From Myxococcales bacterium (GTDB lineage Bacteria > Myxococcota_C > UBA6777), in the NCBI GenBank assembly GCA_020632975.1, contig JACKEL010000005.1, forward strand, positions 310,001 to 374,000: a DNA stretch of 64,000 nt. Direction: 5' to 3'. A program made the position numbers and the translations under genes. The stretch's first letter is position 1. Each line of letters opens with the position of its first letter. Of this stretch, positions 9,901-17,362 are shown piece after piece. The notes beneath the pieces are model-generated. The model did not search any database, had not been told where the DNA came from, and worked only from the letters and a program-made list of their open reading frames with translations.

Positions 9901-11171
9901 TCTACGCAGTTTTTGGGATCTTCTGTGGTGGGACAGCTTGTGGGCGTACCACTTTGACATCCAACCGATCCACACTGTTGGGCATTTTGGGGTGCAGTTT
10001 CTTCCAAACAACTTGCTTCAAACTTGCCATCAGCCCCACAAGCTCTTGTTCCAGCCAAACAATCTGGCAGTGGCAAACCGTTAGCGGGTTGAAACTGAAC
10101 ACTCGCCCCCTTGGCAACGCGTGCTGCATCACTAAAGCAAGCCACTGTCATCTTCTTCGATTGGCCGGGGACGTTGTCAACAGCGCCATCGCAATCGTTG
10201 TCTTTACCATCGCAAAGTTCGGGGTGACAAAGGCGACAAACCCGCGGGGTGTCATCCGCATGTTTCGCGAAGGGGCTGTTGACGGGCTCAGAAAACAAGT
10301 CGAACTCCTGTCCGCCCGCAGTACGTTGCAGATAGTAATTGATGAAGAAGTAACACTTGGAAGGCTCTGAAAAGCACGAATAGGTGGGGCTTTTGTCGAT
10401 AGATTCGCACATCGCGCGCAGCTTCTCAAGCGAACGCTTAGCCGTGATCTTGCCACCGTCAGTGCTAACTTCTCCTGTGCGCAAGAAACCCTTGCGGATC
10501 ACGAAGAGTCGAGCATAGATCCCTTTTGCTTTGTTTACATCTTTGGGCATCAACAACACGGGCTCTGTTCGTTTTGTCCCGTTGTCATCGATAGGATCGA
10601 GGTTGGTCATCTCCCCATTTGAATTGATCGAGACCATCGTGTAATAACGACGCTCACCCTCTTCTGCGGGGTTCTTTCCAGTCCACACAGTCACCAAACA
10701 GCCCCACTCATCGACGGCTTCGACATCGACGGTTTCTGTGGGCTTGGAAGGATCAAGGGCGACTTTCTCACCCGCCGCAGGGCGAGCAAACGTCGGCGCA
10801 ACGATCACTTCGGGCTGACGGAAAACTTCATTGAAAAAGTTTCCTTGTTTGGTATAGTCCGCCACCTTATCTGCGGGAAGATAAGTGACTTGACCGATCT
10901 CCCCGCGGAGTGCTTTTCCGTCTATATCAGTCGGAGGGTTGGGACCTTGTTTACCAACGTTGACGTAGTCGAGTCGTTGGTCATTGAGCAGCCCCAATGG
11001 GTTGCATTCCCCATGAAACTTGAGAACGATTTGTTCTGTCGGAAACTTAGAGCCACAGTTACTCGTAAAAATGAGTCCTACAAAAAGAAAAGAGAACCAT
11101 GCCCATCGAGCCAAATGCTTCCGCGTAGAGGCTCTTTTGTGGCGTGGTGTACAATCCGAGAATTGATGCAT
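6915..11171 (-). CDS. Giant Cys-rich repeat surface lipoprotein with MopE-type motif
   Basis: 1418 residues, ATG at 11171 with GGGAG about 9 bases upstream. A signal sequence ends in a Cys after FTSN (residue about 39), suggesting a lipoprotein, although the basic N-region is long. Residues to about 330 form a non-repetitive domain ending in CRLCHPELCDGKDNDCDG, a Cys/Asp motif like the MopE repeats (PF11617-type, probably Ca2+ or metal binding). From about residue 395 to the end I count about 24 units of 36-45 residues with a core N/HCGxCxxxC followed by GxxCxxGxCxC, each likely disulfide-bonded. Related Cys-rich proteins are common in Myxococcota and assumed to be surface fibres or stalks. 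The N-terminal domain matches the small lipoprotein at 56630. Role unknown. Confidence 0.85.
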   Translation of the reverse strand: MHQFSDCTPRHKRASTRKHLARWAWFSFLFVGLIFTSNCGSKFPTEQIVLKFHGECNPLGLLNDQRLDYVNVGKQGPNPPTDIDGKALRGEIGQVTYLPADKVADYTKQGNFFNEVFRQPEVIVAPTFARPAAGEKVALDPSKPTETVDVEAVDEWGCLVTVWTGKNPAEEGERRYYTMVSINSNGEMTNLDPIDDNGTKRTEPVLLMPKDVNKAKGIYARLFVIRKGFLRTGEVSTDGGKITAKRSLEKLRAMCESIDKSPTYSCFSEPSKCYFFINYYLQRTAGGQEFDLFSEPVNSPFAKHADDTPRVCRLCHPELCDGKDNDCDGAVDNVPGQSKKMTVACFSDAARVAKGASVQFQPANGLPLPDCLAGTRACGADGKFEASCLEETAPQNAQQCGSVGCQSGTPTSCPTTEDPKNCVDLQTNSDHCGACNQKCENGQTCIVGKCQCSGLLPDDCNGVCKNYLSDNQNCGACGAKCDPGKLCAGGVCLDNCPMGQDPCAGGCVDLKSDPLNCGTCGTTCENGKKCINKQCQCESGSSLPDDCAGICKNLQSDNENCGFCGNKCAPGKICAGGKCLDNCPMGQDPCDGGCVDLQTNSSHCGACGKVCTGGQSCSDGKCGCSGLLPNECNGVCKLFASDNENCGSCGNKCAAGKICSGGKCLDNCPTGQNPCSGGCVDLKTNPSHCNGCGLVCTGGKTCINAACRCDPNSALPNECSGVCKNLQSDNSNCGICGKKCDAGKICAGGTCQDNCPSGQNPCSSGCADLQTDSNNCGQCSRKCTGGKICASGSCRCTGDIPNDCNGVCKNFASDNENCGSCGNKCAAGKICSGGQCRDNCPSGQTACSGACVNVTADSNNCGSCGTKCNGGKICSNRACKCDPSGLLPDDCNGVCTNFSLDNNNCGSCGNKCVAGKICASGTCQDNCPSGQTACSSGCADLKADINNCGQCGRKCTGGKVCINSSCRCDPSGPVPNDCGGVCKNTQSDLANCGSCNNACSGGKICSVGNCLDNCPSGQSPCAGGCFNLQDSISHCGACGVVCSGAGRCCGGTCRNLAADNDNCGACGAKCTGGKVCVSAVCVEDCTNGQINCGGTCHNPLTSSQHCGACGNSCGGGQSCTNGKCCPNGQTNCNGTCVNLTNNDNNCGSCGLVCSGGRDCQSGSCVCPTAGQQFCNNQCVDTLSSATHCGACNNACASPRSCKNGSCSCNTGESFCSGQCVNTQTSATHCGACNSPCPSGSTCVNGSCTCGSGQQFCGGQCVNTQTSTTHCGGCNSPCPTNSTCTSGTCVCSGALSLCGGSCVDTQSSNTHCGGCNSPCPSSSSCSSGTCVCSGGPQNKICAGQCVNTNTSNTHCGGCNSPCPANSACSSGACVCSGGSSFKICGGACVDTDSDTSNCGNCGVTCNGGTPNCVSGACAP

Positions 11172-11220
11172 GTTGAAGAACTCCCAAAAACGCTAATGGT
11201 GGAGTGCCAACTCTATCATA

Positions 11221-11303
11221 CCTTGCAGGAAAGCAAGGAAAGAACGACATATTACACGCATAGCTGGCTCACGGCATTGTATGCCGTGAACTGCATAGAT
11301 GCA
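11221..11303. promoter_or_regulatory. Three inverted repeats between divergent genes
   Basis: The 300-base region 11172-11471 separates the Cys-rich lipoprotein gene (minus) from the HAD gene (plus) and has no supported gene. It holds three perfect inverted repeats: CCTTGC-6-GCAAGG at 11221-11238, TCACGGCAT-TGT-ATGCCGTGA at 11269-11289, and TGCAT-AG-ATGCA at 11292-11303. A TATGAT hexamer on the minus strand (11220 to 11215) lies next to the first repeat and could be the -10 of the lipoprotein gene; its -35 is poor. The 21-base element has the look of a dimeric regulator site, but no binding protein can be named. Confidence 0.45.
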
Positions 11304-11471
11304 ACCGTCTCATCTTCACAGAGAAAAGTCTCCCCAAAACTCACAAAGCCCACGTACCATGCGAGCCTATCTACTTTAGAGACCCAAGAAACAACAAGAG
11401 GTCTCGTATTTGTACAAGACGTCATCGCCAAAAGCGAAATGTTCTCGGAGCTTGGAAAAGGGCCTAAAACC

Positions 11472-12218
11472 ATGACACTTCAGAGCACAAAAACCGAACC
11501 CGCTTCTGTTCAAAAAGAAGCATCTCCTTCCAACATCGCTGCTTTTTTCGACTTGGATCGAACACTGATCCAAGTTAATAGCGGAACCTTGTACGTCAAA
11601 CACGAGTTTCGCAAAGGGCGCATCTCTTTGTGGACCACCCTTCAGGCCTTTTGGTACCTCATGCTCTATCACTTCTCCATGATCGACATGGACAAAGTCT
11701 TGAAAAAAGCCATCGAAGGATACAAAGGCGATCGTGACGAAGACTTGCGCTCCTCCACCCACCAATGGTTCGCCCAAGAAGTGACCCAATACATCCAACC
11801 TGGCGCCCAAATCGCACTCGACACACACAAAGAACTTGGGCATCCACGTGTCCTGCTGACAAGTAGCTCGTGCTATGCCGCGGAGTTTGCCAAACAAGTG
11901 TGGGAACTCGATGACTGGCTCGCCAACCGCTTTGCTTTGGACCAAGAAGGCCGACTGAACGGCGAGTTCGACGGCCCGCTTTGTCATGGACATGGCAAAG
12001 TGATCTGGGCCGAAAAATGGGCAAAAGAGAACGATATCGATTTGGACAACTCTTACTTCTACACAGACTCTCTCACGGATCTCCCGATGTTAGAGCGTGT
12101 CCGCAACCCCCGTGTGGTCAACCCCGATCCGCGCCTACGACGCGAAGCTTTGCGACGTGGATGGCCGATCCTCGATTGGCAAGATCCCAAAGATGGCGCC
12201 AAATGGATCGCATCCTGA
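11472..12218 (+). CDS. HAD-IB family phosphatase (SerB-like)
   Basis: 248 residues from the ATG at 11472, with an AAAAGGG element about 10 bases upstream. An in-frame ATG at 11439 is an alternative, and the frame stays open far upstream without homology. The FFDLDRT motif (nucleophile Asp27, acid/base Asp29) is HAD motif I, LLTSSS is motif II, and YFYTDSLTDLPML is motif IV with its paired acidic residues. The helical cap between motifs I and II is of the C1 type seen in phosphoserine phosphatase-like HAD-IB enzymes, which hydrolyse small phosphomonoesters. It is cytoplasmic. Its stop lies 8 bases from that of the convergent esterase gene. The substrate cannot be assigned. Confidence 0.85.
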   Translation: MTLQSTKTEPASVQKEASPSNIAAFFDLDRTLIQVNSGTLYVKHEFRKGRISLWTTLQAFWYLMLYHFSMIDMDKVLKKAIEGYKGDRDEDLRSSTHQWFAQEVTQYIQPGAQIALDTHKELGHPRVLLTSSSCYAAEFAKQVWELDDWLANRFALDQEGRLNGEFDGPLCHGHGKVIWAEKWAKENDIDLDNSYFYTDSLTDLPMLERVRNPRVVNPDPRLRREALRRGWPILDWQDPKDGAKWIAS

Positions 12219-12226
12219 TCCCAACA

Positions 12227-13288
12227 TCAAGGTTTGGCGTGGTCTTGCATCCACTTCCAAACTTCTGTCGAAAAGTTCTCCGTCAATGCGGGGATATGCG
12301 CTCCACCCTGAATCGTCCACAAACGAACATCCCCACCCGCTGGACAAGAGCCGAATTGTGCTTCTTTTGTTTCTGACCCCACCAAGAGACCGTCAAAATC
12401 GAATGATGCTTGTGTCTCTACGAGCGTGCCTTGGCACTTGTTGTACTTGCCCCACTTCGTGACCGTATCTACCGCCCCAGGGAAGGACGTTGTGAGCAAA
12501 ACTCCACCAGTATAAGAGATCGTTGTGTCGTTGGTTCCGTGAACTTGGAGGACATGGATCGCTTGGCTTGGTGAACAACTTGCGTCATTCGCATAAGTCG
12601 CCCCCGCCAAACTCACGATCCCTGCGATCAGATCCGCCGCTTCACAGGCCATTCGATACGACATAAACCCACCATTGGAGTGCCCCACAAGAAAGACGCG
12701 TTTTGGATCGACTTGGTAGCTTTGCTTGATCTCTTCGATCAGTCCGCGGATATAAGCCACATCATCGACACCACTGTTCGCAAAGTCACAGCACGCATCC
12801 GTTGCATTCCAATACTGTTTCCCTGTGGGATCTTTCATTCCATCAGGAGCAATCAACAACACCCCTGCTTTTTCGACGAGAATGTCCATCCCCATGTACG
12901 ACGACTGCAACGGCCCTGTCGCCCCATAACCATGCAAGACGACGATCAATGGATATGTTTTTTGTGCGTCGTAGCTCTTTGGAACCTTGAGGGTTGCTGG
13001 GCGTGCCCCACCAAACACCGTCTTGGGCGTGTTTGTTTCTGGCGTAGTCTCTGGAGATGTCGATTCTACCGTAATTTCCGTGGGAGTGGCCTCAACAGCT
13101 TTTTCTGCGACCCCTTCCCCCTCCGACCCTGTCGAATGTTCGGGAAGAACCCCTTCGCTTCCAGCATCTTGTTTCACTTGTTCGGCTGTTGTTTCTTGTG
13201 CGGACTCTGTGTTGGGAGCAGTCGTTTGACAAGCCACAAACACCAAAAAACTAGAACATATCCCTGCAAAGAAAAGACTTTTATACAT
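12227..13288 (-). CDS. Secreted lipoprotein esterase, PHB depolymerase/feruloyl esterase-like (LpqC type)
   Basis: 353 residues. A lipoprotein signal ends in FVAC (Cys20). It is followed by a Ser/Thr/Glu/Pro-rich linker of about 70 residues, probably a spacer holding the enzyme off the membrane. The catalytic domain begins near residue 90: LHGYG oxyanion strand, APDGM, CCDFA, then the nucleophile elbow GHSNGG with Ser204, followed by HGTNDTT (Asp region) and GGAHIPA (His). This order matches the poly(3-hydroxybutyrate) depolymerase / LpqC / acetylxylan and feruloyl esterase group, extracellular serine esterases that cleave polyester or polysaccharide-linked esters. The actual substrate is not known. 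It is convergent with the HAD gene and lies just downstream of lon, with an 80-base gap. Confidence 0.85.
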   Translation of the reverse strand: MYKSLFFAGICSSFLVFVACQTTAPNTESAQETTAEQVKQDAGSEGVLPEHSTGSEGEGVAEKAVEATPTEITVESTSPETTPETNTPKTVFGGARPATLKVPKSYDAQKTYPLIVVLHGYGATGPLQSSYMGMDILVEKAGVLLIAPDGMKDPTGKQYWNATDACCDFANSGVDDVAYIRGLIEEIKQSYQVDPKRVFLVGHSNGGFMSYRMACEAADLIAGIVSLAGATYANDASCSPSQAIHVLQVHGTNDTTISYTGGVLLTTSFPGAVDTVTKWGKYNKCQGTLVETQASFDFDGLLVGSETKEAQFGSCPAGGDVRLWTIQGGAHIPALTENFSTEVWKWMQDHAKP

Positions 13289-13368
13289 CTTGCGTAGACC
13301 TTTGTGCGCGGGGTAGAGAGCGCCTACCTTTTGAAAGAAAGACCAAAAAAACGCTGTATTGTTGGGGC

Positions 13369-15867
13369 TTATCGACGCGCAGACTTGCTGCTAGGTGAGC
13401 TTTCAGAACCAGAGGGGGGATCTTGATCGCTGGCAAGCGCTGGCATCCCATCTGTGGGTTTCACCACATGTGCAACAGGATGTTTGTCAGGCTCGTCGCT
13501 TTCGAGAGCTTCGCGGATCACATCATCGAGATGACGCAAAAAGTGGAATTGGATTTGTTCTTTGATCTCTTCGGGTACTTCGACGAGATCCTTTTTGTTC
13601 TTTTCAGGCAACAAGATCACCCGAACGTCCGCGCGGTGAGCGGCAAGGATCTTCTCTTTGATTCCTCCAACGGGGAGCACAGCACCCCGCAAGGTAATCT
13701 CTCCAGTCATCGCAACATCCGCCCGAACCTTACGACCCGAAAGCAAAGAAACGATCGCTGAGAAGATCGTCACCCCCGCACTCGGGCCATCTTTGGGAAC
13801 GGACCCTGCGGGGACGTGGAGGTGCAGGTCGTAATTTTCCATAAAGCGCGCATCCACCCCCAACGCATCAGCATGGGTACGGATATAAGACAAAGCTGCT
13901 TGGGCAGACTCTTTCATCACATCGCCCAGTTGCCCAGTGAGGATAAGCTGTCCTTTCCCAAGCATCCGAGTCACTTCGATAAAGAGTAGTTCTCCACCCG
14001 CAGCAGTCCACGCCAAGCCCGTGGCCACGCCTGTTTCACTTACGCGTTCTTCGATCTCGGAAAAGAACTTGGGCGGTCCAAGATAAGTCGAAACATCGTC
14101 GCTATCGACGGTTCGGGCTTCTGCGTTTCCTTCGGCGACTTGCATCGCAACAGCGCGGCAGATCCCTGCGATCTGTCTCTCAAGATTACGCACCCCCGCT
14201 TCACGCGTATATGCCCGACACACGGTGCGTACAGCTTTTTTGGTAAAGGTAACATGACCTTCTTCCAAGCCGTGTTCGCGGTGTTGTTTTGGGATCAAGA
14301 AGTTTTCTGCGATATGCAGTTTTTCTTCTTCGGTATATCCGGGAATTTCGATGATCTCCATCCGATCGCGAAGAGGCGGAGGGATCGGATCGAGTTGGTT
14401 GGCTGTCGCGATAAACATCACCTTGGAAAGATCGAAAGAAACTTCCAAATAGTGATCCGAAAAAGCGTTGTTTTGCTCGGGATCAAGGACTTCTAGTAAC
14501 GCGGAAGCTGGGTCTCCACGGAAGTCATGGCTGAGTTTGTCGATCTCATCCAACACAAAAACAGGGTTATTGCTTTTGGCTTTCTTGATGCCTTGGATCA
14601 CCCGACCAGGCAACGCCCCAACATAGGTGCGACGATGGCCACGGATCTCCGCTTCGTCTTTGACACCACCAAGCGCCACACGCACAAAGTTACGTCCCAT
14701 CGCGCGCGCAATCGACTTCCCAAGTGAGGTCTTCCCAACCCCAGGAGGCCCCACAAAACACAAGATCGGCCCCCGCATGTCATTCTTTAACTTGCGCACC
14801 GCGAGGTATTCAAGGATACGCTTTTTCACTTTGTCGAGGCTGTAGTGATCTTCGTTGAGTACACCGCGAGCGTGTGGGATCTCCAAGCAATCTTCTGTCG
14901 TGACAGACCATGGAAGCTCGATCATCCACTCGATGTACGTTCGAGAAACAGTGTACTCAGCGGATTGGGGCGGGATACGAGACAAGCGACCAAGCTCTTT
15001 CAGCGCTTCTTTCTCTACATCTTCGGGCATCTTGGCATCTTTGATCTGACGGCGGAACTCATCGACTTCCTCCATCTCGTCTTCTTCTTCGCCAAGTTCT
15101 TTCTTGATCGCCTTCAGTTGCTTGCGCAGATAGTATTCGCGTTGACTCTTGTCGAGTTCCCCTTTGACTTGGTTTTGGATACGAAAGTTAAGCTCCAGCA
15201 TCTGAAGCTCTTTTCGCACAAAGGTAAGGACTTTTTGAAGTCTTCCCTTGACCTCAACCGTTTCCAAGATCTCTTCTTTTTCGGCCATCGGGATATTGAG
15301 GTAGGCCGCAACAAGGTCGGCGAGGTAGCCCGCAGACTCCATGTTCTGAACAACCGCAGAGACTTCTTGGGGGATATGCGGCGAAAGCTCGATAATCCGC
15401 AGCGCACTTTCTTGCAGAGAACCAAAAAGCGCTTTGCTCTCAGCGTCTTCTTCGTTGCGTTCTTCGATCAGCTGAACGCGTGCACGCAGATAGGGGCGGC
15501 GTTGGACATAACGCACCACGCGAAGCCGCTGCAATCCTTGCACATGAGCGATGAGATTTTTGGAGTCCTCGCTCACCTTCATCACGCGCAAGATCTGCGC
15601 AGCAGTCCCCATCGAGTAAAGTTCGCTGCTATCGGGATCATCCACATCAGGATCGCGTTGTCCTACAATCCCGATAATGCGATCCCCTTCTAGGGCGTCA
15701 TCCACCAAACGCAGGCTCGATTCGCGACCAATCGTCAGTGGGATCACAACCCCAGGATAAATCACTGTATTGCGAAGGGGCAAAATGGGTAGCTCTTCGC
15801 GAATTCGTGGACGATTTCGACCGCGATCAAACCATCCCTTCTTTCCGTCATCGTCGAAGAATTTCAA
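13369..15867 (-). CDS. lon: ATP-dependent Lon protease
   Basis: 832 residues. Lon is a cytoplasmic AAA+ serine protease that unfolds and degrades damaged and regulatory proteins. Seen: the LonN substrate-binding domain (ELPILPLRNTVIYPG) near residues 25-220, a coiled linker, Walker A GPPGVGKT near 372-379, Walker B (VFVLDEIDKL), and the protease domain with the catalytic dyad Ser696 (DGPSAG) and Lys739 (GGIKEK), spaced 43 residues apart as in E. coli Lon. The start is TTG at 15867, supported by GAGGTG at 15873-15878 on the minus strand; no in-frame ATG is better placed. The C-terminal tail is Ser-rich. Myxobacteria carry two Lon types (LonV, LonD); which one this is cannot be told here. Confidence 0.97.
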   Translation of the reverse strand: MKFFDDDGKKGWFDRGRNRPRIREELPILPLRNTVIYPGVVIPLTIGRESSLRLVDDALEGDRIIGIVGQRDPDVDDPDSSELYSMGTAAQILRVMKVSEDSKNLIAHVQGLQRLRVVRYVQRRPYLRARVQLIEERNEEDAESKALFGSLQESALRIIELSPHIPQEVSAVVQNMESAGYLADLVAAYLNIPMAEKEEILETVEVKGRLQKVLTFVRKELQMLELNFRIQNQVKGELDKSQREYYLRKQLKAIKKELGEEEDEMEEVDEFRRQIKDAKMPEDVEKEALKELGRLSRIPPQSAEYTVSRTYIEWMIELPWSVTTEDCLEIPHARGVLNEDHYSLDKVKKRILEYLAVRKLKNDMRGPILCFVGPPGVGKTSLGKSIARAMGRNFVRVALGGVKDEAEIRGHRRTYVGALPGRVIQGIKKAKSNNPVFVLDEIDKLSHDFRGDPASALLEVLDPEQNNAFSDHYLEVSFDLSKVMFIATANQLDPIPPPLRDRMEIIEIPGYTEEEKLHIAENFLIPKQHREHGLEEGHVTFTKKAVRTVCRAYTREAGVRNLERQIAGICRAVAMQVAEGNAEARTVDSDDVSTYLGPPKFFSEIEERVSETGVATGLAWTAAGGELLFIEVTRMLGKGQLILTGQLGDVMKESAQAALSYIRTHADALGVDARFMENYDLHLHVPAGSVPKDGPSAGVTIFSAIVSLLSGRKVRADVAMTGEITLRGAVLPVGGIKEKILAAHRADVRVILLPEKNKKDLVEVPEEIKEQIQFHFLRHLDDVIREALESDEPDKHPVAHVVKPTDGMPALASDQDPPSGSESSPSSKSARR

Positions 15868-16178
15868 GTCGGCACCTCATCACGCATCGCCAAGGCAGAA
15901 ACATTGTGCTGGTTATTTATGTCGGCGCACACAAAACCTACCTTCATATCTTGTGCAACCTCATAGGAAAAAGCGAGACCCCACCAAAGATCGCGTAGAA
16001 AAAACACAACGTCTCGCGTCTCGAAAGCATACAACGTGAGAAGGTCTTAGGAAGACATCGAACCCCAAAGGGTCATCGCTTCGTGGCGCAACAAGGAAGT
16101 TTTGCAGTTTCTGTATTGGATGGCAACCCCCCTGCTATCCCCCGATCCCCAAAAGAAATGTCTATCTCATCGCAGGCA
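15868..16178. other. Intergenic region upstream of lon, no gene seen
   Basis: 311 bases between the lon start and the stop of the next minus-strand gene. Short open frames here lack start signals and recognisable products. On the minus strand a TTGGTG hexamer, a 16-base spacer and TATGAG (about 15955-15980) make a weak candidate lon promoter. No sigma-32-type heat-shock promoter was recognised. Confidence 0.4.
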
Positions 16179-17177
16179 CTATTTGGTTTTGGAGCGTTTT
16201 ATTTGCAACCCAGGGCTTGTTCCTATGGGGTTGCGAAGTTGTTGAATCCCGTAGTTCCCAAGGCGGTTTGGGTGGATGCGCAAGATATTCGAGCGATTGG
16301 GGTTCAACATAACGGGTTGTCTATTCTGAAGCAGAAACTTGGCACGAAGAGGTGGCGCGGGTTGTGCTTTGGGTGCTTCTTGGACGGGTTGAGGTGTGGG
16401 TGCTTTGGGTTCAGGCTCTACAGCTCTTGGTATAGGAGCAGCCTTCGCAGGTGCAACAAGAGGCGCAGCAGACGACTTCTTCTGAAGAGGCGGTGTGTAG
16501 GCGCGAATGCTTAGATTGTCATAGCAAACGTGCGCGATCCAGTTACTGAAAGCAAAGAAGCCATGCCCTTTTCCTTCGAGAGGTTGGGGATCATCGTAGC
16601 GCATAAACAACTTGCCATCGAGATACCACATAAGTTTGTTGTCATGGCGAACGACCTTCCAATGATGGCGTTTCTTCATGACGACTTTTTGTTTGCGTGT
16701 CCAACGGCGGCAGTTCGCGGGCTGGTTCTGCTCTTTTCCACGACAGTCACGGTTGTGTTCTCCCAAACGATCGATGATCGACATCGCATTGTGCCAACCA
16801 CCATGCACCAACACGTAACCCGTTGCATGGAAACGGCCATCCGTGAACAACTCGATCTTTACGTCGCCATCCTTCTCTTCGGCATAGGCGTCAAACTCCA
16901 CCACGACATCGCGCGGCAAAGCTCCGCGAAGGAAAAGCGGATTGTTGCGCGCTTGTTCAACACACAAGCGACCCTGCTTGGTGCGCTCATCATACTGAAT
17001 ACGCCAACGGCCCGGCATCTCAGAAGTCCACATGGGCCCTAGACTTGAGCGATCAAAGTTCTCTGAAAACGGTACCTGCAGAGACTTCGTAATCTCCTGC
17101 AACTCGCATCCCTCACATCCCCAACCCACCGAGGACATCACCATCATCAGAAAAAAAAGAACATGGACTCGACGCAT
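16179..17177 (-). CDS. Lipoprotein with a concanavalin-like (DUF1080/LamG type) domain
   Basis: 332 residues. The ATG at 17177 has an excellent GGAGGTAAGG leader directly upstream, so longer frames are not used. The N-terminus (MRRVHVLFFLMMV...) ends in a lipobox-like VGWGC, predicting lipidation. Residues about 30-230 (ENFDRSSLGPMW, WRIQYDE, GRLCVEQ, VVVEFDAYAE, VVRHDNKLMWYLDGKLFMRYDD, GFFAFSNW) have the alternating strands of a concanavalin-A-like jelly roll, as in DUF1080 or LamG domains that bind or cleave sugars. No catalytic residues could be assigned. The C-terminal 100 residues are Pro/Ala-rich and then Asn/Arg-rich, likely disordered or wall-interacting. It is flanked by lon and the sigma-factor gene on the same strand. 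Function unknown. Confidence 0.7.
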   Translation of the reverse strand: MRRVHVLFFLMMVMSSVGWGCEGCELQEITKSLQVPFSENFDRSSLGPMWTSEMPGRWRIQYDERTKQGRLCVEQARNNPLFLRGALPRDVVVEFDAYAEEKDGDVKIELFTDGRFHATGYVLVHGGWHNAMSIIDRLGEHNRDCRGKEQNQPANCRRWTRKQKVVMKKRHHWKVVRHDNKLMWYLDGKLFMRYDDPQPLEGKGHGFFAFSNWIAHVCYDNLSIRAYTPPLQKKSSAAPLVAPAKAAPIPRAVEPEPKAPTPQPVQEAPKAQPAPPLRAKFLLQNRQPVMLNPNRSNILRIHPNRLGNYGIQQLRNPIGTSPGLQIKRSKTK

Positions 17178-17362
17178 CCTTACCTCCAAAAAACAAACAA
17201 AACGCGAACCTTTGGGTTCGATACAACTCGATAGACCGAACACAAGCTCACCTACGCAAGGAGTTCTCGTGCGAGGACCCTACCCTGAACAACATAAGCA
17301 GCCTATGCAGCGGGCGAAAGACATAACACGGAAAGAGAAAAAAGGAAACAAGGAAGATTGGA

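Noticed and set aside
8379..10370. Long open frame (663 codons) on the plus strand, rich in Thr, Ala and Val
   Set aside because: It is the antisense of the repetitive Cys-rich gene; the Gly/Cys/Asn codon bias keeps the opposite frame open. No start signal or recognisable protein.
10845..11471. N-terminal extension of the HAD phosphatase frame
   Set aside because: It overlaps the start of the divergent surface gene and has no HAD homology; the family N-terminus begins near 11472.
13289..13368. GGTAG...CTACC-TTTT hairpin between the esterase gene and lon
   Set aside because: The T-run is on the plus strand, where no gene would use it; the stem is only five pairs.
17200..17245. GGTTCGATAC sequence resembling a tRNA T-loop
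   Set aside because: No acceptor stem, anticodon arm or D arm can be built around it; no tRNA was found anywhere in the window.
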